This document shows, piece after piece, positions 11,100 to 22,807 of a stretch of DNA of 64,000 nucleotides. The notes below the pieces were generated by a model. That model did not search any database. It worked only from the letters and a program-made list of their open reading frames with translations, and was not told where the DNA came from. The DNA is from Megachile rotundata. Taxonomy: Eukaryota; Arthropoda; Insecta; Hymenoptera; Megachilidae. Location of the stretch: positions 5,077,501-5,141,500 of the forward strand of contig NC_134989.1 in the NCBI RefSeq assembly GCF_050947335.1, given 5' to 3'. Each line of letters starts with the position of its first letter. Positions within the stretch are counted from its first letter, which is position 1. The translations under genes were made by a program, and so were the position numbers.

Positions 11100-12080
11100 C
11101 TATATCGCCAAATTCTTCAGTTCCTAATTCTTACATTTCGAAATTTCTCAATTTTTCAATTTGCAATTCTTACATTTCGAACGTTCTAAATTTTTCAATT
11201 TTTCAATTCTTCCATTTTTCAATTTTTCAATTTTTCAATTTTTCAATTTTTCAATTTTTCAATTTTTCAATTTTTCAATTTTTCAATTTTTCAATTTTTC
11301 AATTTTTCAATTTTTCAATTTTTCAATTTTTCAATTTTTCAATTTTTCAATTTTTCAATTTTTCAATTTTTCAATTTTTCAATTTTTCAATTTTTCAATT
11401 TTTCAATTTTTCAATTTTTCAATTTTTCAATTTTTCAATTCTTTAATTCCTTAATTCTCCAATTCATCAATTCTTTAATTTTTATTCTCAATTAGTATGT
11501 GGCTAAATGTCTTAATTTCTGAGTTCTTAAATTTTTAAACTTTGAAGTTACTAAATTTCCAATATAAAATTTGTACAAAATTAAAAAATTTCGAAAATGG
11601 GAATTGTTGTATTTTGAATCTTTGGGTAGTTGTACGTATTTTTATACGGAAAATCGAAGAATATTTGAATTTTTTAAGTGACAAATATCTTAATTTTTAA
11701 TCTTTTACATTATTGAACACAAAAATTTTTACATTTCTTCATTCGAAATTGTTTCTCATCTGAATTTCATAATTTTTACAATTTAAATTATTACATCACT
11801 GAATTTCTCAATTTGTTGATCTCTAAACTTCGCATTTCCAATCTCAAGATTTCTAAACTTAAAGATGTTTAACTTTTTGCTTTCTTAAATTCGAAAATCT
11901 ATAATTATCTAAATTTCCAAATACCTACCATTATCACATTTCTAAAATTCCAAATTCCAAAATTTCTGACACTAAATTTCCAAATTATTCATATTCTCAA
12001 GACATCAAACTCATTCTTAACTTACATGTGTCCAAATACTTAAATCTCCATATACCCAAATTATTTTCTACTTTTTCCCC
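11100..12080. repeat. Degenerate AATTTC tract with a pure (TTTTTCAA)n core at 11215-11440
   Basis: The core is about 28 perfect copies of an 8-bp unit. On both sides the tract decays into looser CTAAATTTC/CCAAATTC words. Eight is not a multiple of three and the unit has no stop in any + frame, which explains the 97-codon FNFSIFQF-repeat frame at 11161-11454; that frame is not a gene. At the right border 'ctttttccccgtagtgaaaag' (12070-12090) resembles the subterminal near-palindrome of the TIR/minisatellite family, so this may be another decayed member. Confidence 0.9.
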
Positions 12081-13147
12081 GTAGTGAAAAGTATTTGTAA
12101 CATTCCCGTTCGTGGAATATTAGAAGGTAGTTTGGAATGTACTGTCAGCATCAACACTCTTCAGGTTGCTGATGAGAGTAGCTGCAATGCTAGCGAGATT
12201 ACGGAACCGTTTTCACAAAGAGCGCGATTTACGGCTGCGAGCCTCTGGCGATTTTAACACGTTTTCCGTGCTGTCAGTCATCACTGATCGACACGAAACT
12301 TTTCACGCCATACTGGTTATAGATGATCAGCATGCTTAGGCTGAAACATTTGCGTTACCTTAGTGAACGATGGAGATGAACGTTGTTAATGATAAGCCTG
12401 GTATTAGGCTTAAGTTGGCAGGTTCGCAGCTTGGTATTTCAATCTCGCAAGCTATTTAACTGTCAGGGATTTGAAGATTTATCAAATGTTAAGCTATCTA
12501 CATTCAACTGTGAAAAAGTAACGGTTCGCAATTTGTATTGTGGCGACAACTCAATTTTATGTCTGTTTGTTTTTCTTTAAAATTTATAGAAATCTATCCA
12601 GATTTCTATGGACACGTTCCAGATATTCTTGTTGATCCACACCTGGGGTATGAAACGACCCTAACCAATTTTAGCCACATTCTGAAAATCTGCATAAATA
12701 CCTTTTTTGAAACTCCAGGATTTTCAAACTATTATATCTCAAGAGATTTAAGCTAGCATTTAGCTAACATTTAATCTAACCCCTTAAATTACGATTGAAA
12801 GCAGTTCTGAGTTTTTCTGTGAAAGCCGTCATTTCTGCATGGTTTCTAAATTTTTAAAAAATGAAAGACTTACTAATCAAGCTTGAAATTTGGAATCAAA
12901 TTTTCATTCTAATGGAAAGCTTGAAAATTTGATTAGGTAATCTATCTGTTCCTAACAATCCTCTCCAAATATTTGCACAATATTTTATTATATTTATATT
13001 ACAGTTTTCAATAAGTAATGCAAATATTTTCAACTAGATAAACAAGCAAATTCTCAGTGATCTAACACATTGTATGAAAGATACATATGAACAGATTCAT
13101 ATGAAAGTTTGAGCGTTACATGTATGGATGACGTGACAGTCAAAGTG
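12081..13147. other. Unassigned AT-rich sequence
   Basis: A small inverted repeat (gcatcaacactcttcaggttgctgatg) lies at about 12143-12169. The 65- and 72-codon + frames at 12383-12756 have no domain-like features. Confidence 0.45.
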
Positions 13148-13244
13148 TTAATTTTGTTTTTCTTCACTCGTGATTTCGAATGGTTCTCCCGTGGGATCGT
13201 CCGTTTAAGAAACGGGTCAGAAATGACCCGGTACCGAGGGTTAA
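13148..13244. mobile_element. TTAA-bounded transposon ends (piggyBac-like, partial)
   Basis: Two end-like sequences abut TTAA. Leftward from TTAA 13148-13151 the minus strand reads TTAACACTTTGACTGTCACG. Leftward from TTAA 13241-13244 it reads TTAACCCTCGGTACCGGGTC, followed by the hairpin GGGTCatttctGACCC. Both match the general look of piggyBac-family termini seen elsewhere in the window, but I find no partner ends, so these are probably fragments. Confidence 0.35.
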
Positions 13245-13409
13245 TGCAGAATTAAAGGGACTTCTGGTGAAGAGCCGCGTGTCTCTTCGGTGGCCGGCCA
13301 TTTCTGACCATACCGGAGGTTCACGATTCTCGCGTGACCCGTGAACTCTCGCACGTAACGAGATCTCTCCCCCGCTCGCAACCATCGTGGTCCCGACCAC
13401 CAACACCAA

Positions 13410-13454
13410 CACGCTAACTAGTGTGCATCAACACACTAACTAGCGTGCACCAGG
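13410..13454. repeat. 22-bp direct duplication
   Basis: ACACGCTAACTAGTGTGCATCA is followed at once by the near copy ACACACTAACTAGCGTGCACCA, just outside the left end of the TIR element that starts at 13471. Confidence 0.8.
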
Positions 13455-13470
13455 TACACGCGAGATCGTA

Positions 13471-14633
13471 CAGTCAACAGCAAATCTGGCTTCCGTAAGT
13501 AAAATATGATGATCATGATGGATGGCTTGTACTCGTTGACTTTTACGATTTTTTGTAAATCTACATATTTTGCAAAAGGTAAATAATGTGGTTGCATAGG
13601 AATTTTGGGACTTTGATATTTAGGAATTAACGCATATAGTAATTAAAAAATTTGGACAGTGTAGTGATTCGAGGACATAGAAGTTTGGAAACGTAGGAAT
13701 TTGTAGACATAAATATTCGAAGAACTTGAAATTTAGGAATGTGGTAATACATGAATCTAGGGATTCAAGTGTATAGAAATTTAGACACCTAGAAATTTAA
13801 CGAAATAGAAATTTGGAAATCTAGAGATTTAACTGTTACGAATGTGGAATCCTAAGAATTTGCAGATAAGTTATTTCGAGATCTAAGAACTTGGGGATGT
13901 TACTGTTTAGAAAGTTTGAGTTTTCGATATCTAAGTTTCCAACATTTCTGAATGTCCAATTTCTCAAATCACCGAATTAAAAAATTTCTAATTCATCCAA
14001 TTTTCGAATTTCCAGATATCTAAACCAGATGTCTAAAACATACTTTTAAATTCCTAAATTTCTACATTTTTAAATTTACAATTTCCCAACTTTCAAAGTC
14101 CCTAAATTCCTATACTCTTAAATAGCCAAATTCTCAAATTTCTCATTCCCGAAATCTTCACATTCTTAAGTTTTTAGACTCCTAAATATCTATGTCCCTA
14201 AACTTATACTCTAATATTATATTTCTAAATCACTGAATCTACAAGTTCACTGATTTCCAAATACAAAGATCTCAAAATCCTTTGACTCTCAAATCAAAAA
14301 TTTCCCAAATTCCAAGATCTGTAAATTCCTAAAATCCTTAATTCCTAAATCTCTAAATCATTAGACCCACAAATTCTCATATTTCCAAATCTCTAATCCT
14401 CCAAATTCCTAAATCAGCAAAAATCCTAGACTTCTATGTCTCTAGATCCCCAGCTCCAAGTGCCCAAACTTCATAAATCCCTAAATCTCAAAGTTCCTAA
14501 ATTCTTAACATAACCTTCTGTTTTTACATCCCCGGTAATTCCTAAAATTCAACATATACGATGCGTATCCCTTTCGTCTCCTGTCTCCTTTTGTTCATAT
14601 TTTCCCTAGGGAAATCAGATTTGCTCCTGACTG
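13471..14633. mobile_element. TIR element filled with minisatellite (member A), rough palindrome
   Basis: The left end CAGTCAACAGCAAATCTGGC after TA (13469-13470) is mirrored at the right by CAGATTTGCTCCTGACTG before TA (14634-14635). Similarity goes on inward: left ...TTCCgtaagtAAAATATGA, right (reverse complement) ...TTTCCCTAGGGAAAATATGA. Between them is only degenerate repeat: GGAATTTAG-type words from about 13600 to 13920, then CTAAATTCC-type words from about 13960 to 14560. The strand switch makes the whole element a loose inverted repeat. No ORF is present. TA flanks and CAGT ends suggest Tc1/mariner-class mobilisation. Confidence 0.8.
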
Positions 14634-15171
14634 TACACAGTGATGCGACCATACGTCCATCGAATGTCTCTTCCCTGTTCACTTTTGCGAGCTTTCATTT
14701 GATCGTTGCGTGAATTTTTAACTGTTTGAGTGCCATGCAAACCGTTCACGATGAAAGTGCCACCTCCATCGCCGTGTCAATAAACAAATTTTTATAAATT
14801 GATTGATTCGGAAGGTTAACTGCTAAATAATTGATCGAGTTGACATTTTAACCGTATGGTAACTTAACAATTTTGAGGATAGCCGATATAAATTGTGGTA
14901 TTTTATTCTTTTGACAGAAATAGAAGTTGTTTTTATTGGTTAGGTAATGGATACATTTTAGATGATGGTCTAGTGAAATTTCTATAAACACCATTAGACG
15001 CTAAACCATCGCTGATTGTCAAACTTAAATGTTAAGATCAGTATAAGTTTCACATTTTACTATTTCGAAAATAAGTTTTATAAATTTATAAGTTTTATAA
15101 ACTTCAAAGAGTTTAAGTCTTTGAATTTAGAAAACCTTAAACGTAATGTAATTGTTGAAACGTATATTTAA
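14634..15171. other. Unassigned AT-rich spacer
   Basis: Stops in all frames. It contains TTAACTGTTTGAGTGCCATG at about 14717, reminiscent of TTAA-element ends, without a partner. Confidence 0.45.
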
Positions 15172-16155
15172 ATTAAAAATAAAATCAGTTGCACCTTAAT
15201 AATAAAATTTTTCAATAAAATTAATTTATATTATAGATAATGGTTATTATTGTCATAATCCTATAATGAAATTGACAGTTTCAATATAATAATCCATATT
15301 TGTTGTTCGTAACCAAAATCGATGAACTGATATTAACTGCTGTACCATAACCTCTACTCAGTTAATTATGTTTATTATGTATATACGTCAATTCAAAATT
15401 TTATTTCGACGTGGTTGACGATAACGAATTATTAATTTTTTATCAAATAAAATTGTAATCCCCCGTTTCGCTTGACTTTTTCGTCAAATTTATGATAGGA
15501 GCATTTGCCCTGCGTCCGACACGTATATTCGTTGCTGCTTGATTTTAGTCACGCATCCCATGAGAGATTTTTAAAACTAAATTCTGCAGTTAACTGGTCA
15601 ACCTTTTGCATTCAAAGAAATTTTCGCTGATGGCAGTAACTCTGAAACTTCTTACTTGAAAGTTTGATAAATTCTTTTGAAGTTATTATTTCTCTATTAA
15701 TAATCGACACTATTGTCTGTTTCCCTATGTTTATGCATTACATGTATAACACTGTTTAGTCAAAGAATACTTGTTCCGAGTTATTGTATTGAATGGTGTG
15801 TGTGAGATTTCTATCGAGGTCTAATACAATTCATTTATTATACTAAAAATTGTTGAAATTGCCTAAAAGATGCATCGCAATGTTTACACGAATAAATCCA
15901 GTGAACCCTTTATTAGAGAAAGTAAGAGTCGGAAGAAAAGTATCAACGTCAGCTCGTTCGTTTGCAAGGTATTTCCTCGTGTTATAAAGGTATCGTCACG
16001 AAAAGTTTAGTCTGTTAACATGCGTTGTAGTTTGAGGTTAAAATACGGCAAATTACATACGGCAAATTTAGTTAAAACACCTCCATATTCACGGCATACG
16101 CCTCTTTACCGAGTCATACAAAGCGTCTCGAAGCGTATCCGTCTAATCAGCATTA
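15172..16155. repeat. 984-bp dispersed repeat, copy 1
   Basis: Nearly every line aligns with 47465-48447 in the same orientation. Shared anchors include gttgacgataacgaattatt, gcctgcgtccgac-type words, ttattgtattgaatggtg, gtgaaccctttattaaga-like sequence and gaggttaaaatacggcaaat. Similarity starts and stops sharply at both borders, and both copies are about the same length. No long ORF, TIR or obvious target duplication is seen. It could be an uncharacterised transposable element or an old segmental duplication. Copy 1 carries a small extra duplication (acggcaaatt twice) near 16043-16066. Confidence 0.85.
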
Positions 16156-17727
16156 TCTAACTTCGAGGCTGAGATTTACGCGATCGTTTGCTACTTTTAC
16201 GAGCCTTTCCTTCCGTTTTTCCTTCGCTCATTACTGCGAACCGTTATTAAATTGCGTTAACAGTTCGGTGGAATTCATCCTGGATGTAAAGATTCTTTTC
16301 TCGAAACTATTGAGAATAGTTTGGATGGTTAAGAAGGATTGTTAGGAACGCGAATGTTTTATTTAGCCGTTACATTCATTGACTTGTAATTTCAAGTAGC
16401 TGACTACATTTCAAATTCTGTCATTGATCAAGTTCAAATTCTGTCATTGATTATTACAATATTAAACTGTAATTAAGGATAGAATTTGTTATACAATGGA
16501 TTTTGTAAAATTAGTGAAGCAATCTTATATTTTTCTTCTGAAAGATTCGAGGTTTGTTAGCAATTGATCTTCGGTGCTTTTAAAAGTTTATTATTAGGTT
16601 ATGTTTTAATTTTGTACGTTTTTATGAATCATTTAAATAATGACGTTTAATGTAATCTTGTACGTTTTGAATGAATTATTTAAATATGTATCAATGGAGA
16701 TACTGTAATTTAAATGTTTTGTGTAAACCTCAGACGATTAATATATTCTTGATCACACTTCAAAGTTCTGAATATTTTAATATCAGCAACATATTATTAT
16801 ACTATCCATTCATAAATTTTACTAATTTGAATCACAAAATACACTTCAAATGCTTTATAGAGACATCAGATGGTTAATATTGTCAATGTTTCAAAGTTTT
16901 CAACATTTCAATAATATTTCAATATTCGAAATGTTGGATAATATTTCAATATTGTAAGTGAATATTAAAAATTATAAAGTAGTGACAATATTTGTATTGA
17001 TCGTTTGAGGTCTACATCACAAATTTTCATAAATTTACATTACTATTTGCCAATAAGAAAATAATAATTAACTTAAAGCAATGGAGTTTTGTCACATTTC
17101 CTCAAACGAGGTCGTAAAAATGAACAGAATTTTAAACAGGCTATGTAGCGAGACTTCACTCCATGCAATTAATTAACGTCCTCAAATAGACTTTCTAAAA
17201 TAAAAATATGTATTTCGTGTACTTATACTGTATAGTTCACAATAGTATCGAGTAATGATTTAGTGTTTATATCCTCCTGGATACATATTAACTGTATGGA
17301 TGTTTCCATACAGTTTATATAATATCATAGATTATTGGACAAAAGAGAGAGATGGAGGCATTTTTGTTAGAATTTACAGGAACTTGACCTTCTTAACTTT
17401 CAAATACTTCAACTTTGAAACTTTGAATTCAGAAACCCTTGAACTCCGTAAACTTCACCTAGTTTGTAAAATTTTGAATGTTCGTAAACTAGCTATTGAA
17501 ATTTCGTCAATGCTGAAAACAATAATAAATTTATAAATTTCTTGTTTCCAAGTTCTGGAATGTGATCGAGTAGTGTTTGTAATTTAATTCGAAACCTTAC
17601 AAGACACTAGGGAAGATTATAAATAATATGAATTTTTTGTCAATTTTTTATAATTAATTAAAATATTTAATTAAATTAAAGTCTTCTAATTGTTCACTGG
17701 TGACATAGTAACGTTCTTTCCGTGCTT
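16156..17727. other. Unassigned AT-rich sequence with small duplications
   Basis: 'ttcaaattctgtcattgat' is directly duplicated at 16410-16450. Blocks at about 16730 and 16866 (cagacgattaatat / cagatggttaatat ... ttcaaagtt) look like a ~136-bp old tandem duplication. A perfect 11-bp stem (aactgtatgga / tccatacagtt) lies at 17290-17315. No gene. Confidence 0.5.
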
Positions 17728-18924
17728 TTCAGCCGACAAGATTTATGAATTTTCATATTCTATAATTTGAGAATTTAAATATTTGGAACATTTAGAAAAC
17801 TCAAGGAATTTGAAAAATGTAGGATATTTAGAAATGTTTAATAATTTAAAAGCTTGAGAAATTTAGAGTCTGGAGAATTGGAAACATATTGAGATTTGTC
17901 AATTTGTAAATATGGAGATTTCTAAAGTTTCAAATTTTTAACCTTGGAGATTTTCAAATTTCCAAATTTTTTTCAAATTCTTGGTCTTCGAATTTTCAGA
18001 GCACCAAATATTTAAATTTATTATGACTAAATCCTAAAATCTTTATATCCCAACTCACTACATTCCATTATCCTTGCAGACTTACATACCTTGATCTCCG
18101 AATCACTAGATTCCATTATTTCTAAATTTCTAAATTCTTGTACTCCTGATTTCGTAGATTCTATTACATCCAGATCTTAAAATTCCTAATTCCTCAAATC
18201 TCCAAATCCCCAAATCTCCAATTATCGAAATCTCCAAATCACCAAATTTCCAAATCTACAAATCCACAAGTCCCCAAATCCTCAAATCTCCAAATCTATG
18301 AATCTTTAAATCCACACAGTTCCAAATCTACAAATCTCCAAATCTCCAATTCTACAAATCCACAAGTCCCCAAATCCTCAAATCTCCAAATCCTTGAATC
18401 TTTAAATCCACACAGTTCCAAATCTACAAATCTACAAATCTCCAAATCTCCAAATCTCCAAATCTCCAATTCTACAAATCCACAAGTCCCCAAATCCTCA
18501 AATCTCCAAATTCATGAATCTTTAAATCTACACAGTTCCAAATCTCCAAATCTACAAATCTACAAATGCACAAGTCCCCAAATCCCTAAATCCTCAAGTC
18601 TCCAAATCCTTGAATCTTTAAATCCACACATTTCCAAATCTACAAATCTCCAAATCTACAAATCTACAAATGCACAAGTCCCCAAATCCCCAAATCCTCA
18701 AGTCTCCAAATCCTTGAATCTTTAAATCCACACATTTCCAAGTCTACAAATCTACAAATCTCCAATTCTCCAAATCCACAAATCCCCACATCTTTAAGCC
18801 CTAAATCCCAGATCCGTAAATCTCCAAATCTTCCAATTCTTGACGCATTTCTAAAATCCACGATCAGCCCGGTTCTTCCCTCCGGTTATCATATTTTCCC
18901 TAAAAACTATCAGATACCTGACGA
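17728..18924. mobile_element. Decayed TIR/minisatellite element (member C, probable)
   Basis: The right border reads CATATTTTCCCTA, ATCAGAT, CCTGAC (18889-18922), matching the right end of member A at those words. The left border (cagccgacaagattt, from about 17729) is only vaguely like the shared left TIR. As in member A, the filling starts with G-strand words (gagaatttaaatatttgg) and switches near 17920 to CCAAATCTCC-type words. TA flanks cannot be confirmed. Confidence 0.5.
18180..18850. repeat. CCAAATCT minisatellite with higher-order units of about 90-120 bp
   Basis: The basic word is 8-10 bp (ccaaatct, acaaatct). A larger block starting 'cacaagtccccaaatcc' and running through 'gaatctttaaatccacac' recurs at about 18265, 18361, 18481, 18569 and 18672, so the array has been copied in longer pieces. 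Minus-strand frames with a GDLEIW/FVDLE pattern are repeat translation, not protein genes. Confidence 0.9.
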
Positions 18925-18929
18925 TCCTC

Positions 18930-19720
18930 CTTCCCTTCTCACACCGCAAAACTCGGCATATATGCGTGCACCTGTTCGCCACAACGCGAATTCCATTGAA
19001 CATGTTTCAGCTTCGATCTCGCGATCGCAACCGGAAATGGTCGTCGACGTTGTGAGAGACGACAGTTACGAGCGACAGGAAGATGTGGAGAGGCAGGGTG
19101 TGGGCAGAGGATTACCCGTTAGCCCGGGTCGACGTAAACGTCGAACCACTTTATTCGGCGTCGGTAACTAGACGAGAAGATAGCCTCCCTCGGCGTAAGA
19201 GCAGCAAAGTTCGAGGAGGAGGAAGAAGGCGGGTGGAATAAGAGAGGACAGAGGTTGAAAGCAGACAGCAGGATCGAGGATGCTGCGCGAGAGAAGAGGA
19301 CGATGCTGAAGGTGGTTCGCTAATGTCACGCCGCGTTCCTAGAACCCTCCGCACGCTGAAATTAGATTACCGCGAGATTGCTGCCCTTCTACTCGCCCCT
19401 GTCCCCCCTTTTCAGCTTCCCTAGCTCGCCTTCCTTCTTCGCCACCTCCACCTAAGCCAGAGTGTTCTCCTTCCTTGGCTACAACCTCCTCCGTCCACCT
19501 TCGCCACGTCGTTCCCAGAGTTCTTCCTACTCGTTCGCATAGCCTGCATCGCCACTGACGGCTGAACCTACCTGGTGGCCTCTTTTACCTGTGTTGCCAA
19601 CTCTGGCTCATCCTTCTTCCACAGAGTCACCGGTTACCACCGTTCATTTTTCTTTCGTGCGTTCGTTTTGTTTTGCCGCAGCAACAGGACTCTTCGACCG
19701 ATCAACTCGTCACTTGCTAC
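18930..19720. other. GC-richer island, purine-rich then pyrimidine-rich
   Basis: CpG-rich. Purine-rich on the + strand at about 19180-19310 and pyrimidine-rich at about 19385-19660. Frames of 69 (+, 18962) and 67 (-, 19151) codons oppose each other and lack known motifs. A promoter or 5' non-coding exon is possible but unproven. Confidence 0.45.
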
Positions 19721-19929
19721 AATTCGTTTATTTTAGATAGCTTAACAGAGATTGAAGCCATTAATTATTTCGTTCGGTTACGCTCGATAACGAACTAAAG
19801 GTGGAGACAATGATTTTTATAGGTCGATGTTTATGTGGGGATGCATTCCTGATTGGTGCGAAGTTTGCATTATTAAGGTACTGACCCCGGAAGGATGCTT
19901 ATACTGATGATATAAATCATGCTATAAAT

Positions 19930-20880
19930 CACGAAATTACCAAATTACCAAATTACCAAATTACCAAACTACCAAATTACCAAATTGTCAAATTCCCAAA
20001 TTCCCAAATTAATAAATTACTAAATTATAAATTATAAATTATTGAATTACTAAATTACTAAATTACTAAATTACTAAATTACTAAATTGCCAAATTATCA
20101 AATCATTCAATTACTAAATTAACAAGTCATCATATTACCAAACACTAAATCTTCAAATTCCCTAATCTTCAATTCCCCAAATTCCTTAACCTCCAATTCT
20201 TCAAATTTCGAAGTTGTCAAATCCTCAAGTCCTTAAATCCCCAAATCTCCAAGATCCCAAACCTTCAAGTCTCCAAATCCTCGATTCCCCGAATCCTCAA
20301 ATCCCCAAATTCCCAAATCTTCAAATCTTCAAATCCTCAAATCCCTAAATCCCCAAATTCCCAAATCTCCAAATCCCCAAATCTTCAAATCTTCAAATCT
20401 TCAAATCCTCAAATCACCAAATCCCCAAATCCCCAATTCCCCAAATCTTCAAATCTTCAAATCTTCAAATCCTCTAATCCCTAAATCCCCAAATTCCCAA
20501 ATCTCCAAATCCCCAAATCTTCAAATCTTCAAATCCTCAAATCACCAAATCCCCAAATCCCCAAATCCCCAAATCCCCAAATCTTCAAATCTCCAAATTC
20601 CAAAATCTGCAAGACTCCAAATTCCCAAACTTCCAAATCTCCAAATTCCAAAATCTGCAAGACTCCAAATTCCCAAACTTCCAAATCTCCAACTCCAAAA
20701 ATTTCCAACTTCACAATTTCTAAATCCTTAAATCATCAACCCCTCAAGTTTCCACAGCTCCAAATTCCGAATATCTCGAATTCCCAAATTCCAGAATTTC
20801 TAAATCCCCAAACCCGCAGCCTGTATCATCAAACCTTCAAATACCCAAACACTCAAAACACCCTACGACCCTAAACACCC
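19930..20880. repeat. CAAATTAC array grading into CCAAATCC minisatellite with higher-order copies
   Basis: It begins with 8-bp CAAATTAC and TAAATTAC runs (19934-20100), then CCAAATCC/TCAAATCT words to about 20720. A 48-bp block containing aaaatctgcaagactcc is perfectly duplicated at about 20594-20690, and a ~130-bp block (ttcaaatcctcaaatcacc) recurs at about 20398 and 20528. No TIRs were found at its borders. The 61-codon minus frame at 20529-20714 is repeat translation. Confidence 0.9.
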
Positions 20881-21290
20881 AAAGTATCGAGTTTCCAACA
20901 AGAGCTAAATTCACTTGTCTTCAAGATACCATCCACATTAGATATAAAAGAAGTTCCTCTTCTAATGTGCGTGATGGCCACGTATCTACACAATTTTTTG
21001 GTCCTTTTGATCCCTGTCGGTTTGGCAATGGGTTCTCTTATGTCGTCGGTTTTATTCGCTTTTTCTTCGTGGAAGACTCGACGGTCACGCACAGCCGAGC
21101 ATGCGTGAGGAGACGGATGCGTGGAAGCGTGCGTGTCTGCATCACCTACGCAACTGATGGCATGCAGGATGGAACGGGATGATACCGCACGCCATTTCTA
21201 AGAACTCATTCTGTCTGAATCTTCATCGCACGCATGCACGCACGCACGCATGCACGCACGTGATAAAAGAAAGCTGACCATCTTGGTTCC
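20881..21290. other. Unassigned sequence with a GCAC/GCAT microsatellite
   Basis: 21228-21261 is a run of CGCACGCATGCACGCACG words. Frames of about 70 codons on each strand lack motifs. Confidence 0.5.
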
Positions 21291-21599
21291 CAAGGATCTA
21301 CGTTTACAGAATCAGGTTTGAGACTGAACGATGGAAATTGTTGCTGTCTTAACGATGGGTCAAAATATTTGAAGTTGCGCCTTTCTACAAAAATTATTCA
21401 CCTCATCTTAAGATATACATTACTTTTTAGTATTATATTCTAGTTAATGTACCTTAAATTAATTATAATTCATAACTCTTAAAAACTGAAAACTTTAGAA
21501 GTTGTTGAAAAATTTGCAAATTTGCTCAGTTATCATTTGTGGGCTATTTACATAGTTCATTTAAAAGGAAAAGTATGTGGTCTTATAAACTTCCTAGAT

Positions 21600-21990
21600 T
21601 ATTTTTAGAATAATTGTTGATCTGTTAAATAAAAGTCAATTTGATTTACTATTTTCAAAAAGTACTCCATGTTTTTTTAAACATGCTATAATCACTTCTG
21701 TAATAACAAATTTTAATTATTAAACACTTGGTTGTAAATAACAGTCGATTTCGTTTAATATTAACAGAAATATCCCTCCATAATTTTTTAAATATGCCAT
21801 ATCATTCTTAGAGTAATAAAGATTAATTATTAAATCCTGTATGAATGAAAATGAATTTCATCCACTATTTTCAAAAACCACCCCTCTGTATTTCTTTTAA
21901 TATCATTCTTAGAATGATGGAGTTTAATTATTGTAAATTTGTAAATAAAACAAATTTAATTTAATATTTTCAGAAACTACCCTTAAAATA
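21600..21990. repeat. Diverged tandem repeat, unit about 105 bp, four copies
   Basis: The block 'aaataaaagtcaatttgat...attttcaaaaagtactcc' at about 21627 recurs at about 21736 (aaataacagtcgatttcg), 21841 (aatgaatttcatccactatt) and 21942 (aaataaaacaaatttaattt), each ending in a TTTTCA-like A-rich run plus a C-rich end. Old and AT-rich; family unknown. Confidence 0.65.
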
Positions 21991-22805
21991 AATATTGAGT
22001 ATATTTAATGCCCCCACAATTGATTAAAAATGTGTACTTTAAAATGATTTTATTACAAAATTTCTTTCTACGCAAAGAAATGAATTGAAAGCTAATATAC
22101 ATGTAGCGATTGTGAGATGAATATCTTGAAATATGTATTCGATTATAGTGATTCTATTAAGAACTATATGTAACCAGCCGTTGTAAAATGATTTCTATGT
22201 GCCAAGAGCAGCCATGATCATCCGTAACAAAGCGATTTCTGAACGCTGAGAAAGACCGGTTGTTTGTAATGGCACGATTCCCGAATAATAGGAGTAATAG
22301 GAATAACGGGATTTCTGAATAATAGGATTTATGGTCACTAACCACAAAAGGATCTCCTAGTGTTAAATGAGATTACAATCGTGCGTAGCGAAACGATTTC
22401 TCGATGCTAACAGCGATCATTTACTAACAATAACTCGAGCACTCTACTTATCGTTGCAAATAGAAATAAAATATAAATGGGATTATCGAATCTGCCGTTA
22501 AATTTTTTGTTGAACAATTCAACTGTTTTATAGGTTTTTATAGCACGTTATTATTGGCAAAAGCTTCAGTGCGTGAAATTAAAACTTTAACGGAATTTAT
22601 TAAACTATTAAAAATATAAAAATTCCATGATGGATAATTCATCGATTTAACGTACTAACGTAACCTAATTCAACTTGAGTCGCATGAATCGAAGTAATTA
22701 CCTTTTAGAGTATTTATAGACTTTGATTACTGTTTGCGTGAAATTCGCATTTTTACACCTAACTTTACCTAGCATAACATACATAACACTTTTACGTACA
22801 TCTTA
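21991..22805. other. Unassigned AT-rich sequence
   Basis: It contains TTAA ends of the kind seen at 7216 (CCTAGTGTTAA at about 22358-22368) without a convincing partner. No gene. Confidence 0.45.
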
Positions 22806-22807
22806 TA

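Noticed and set aside
11161..11454. 97-codon frame with FNFSIFQF repeats
   Set aside because: It is an 8-bp array without stops read in one frame; all + frames are open for the same reason.
12135..12160. GTACTGTCAGCATCAACACTC as another left TIR of the minisatellite family
   Set aside because: No minisatellite tract or right end follows it.
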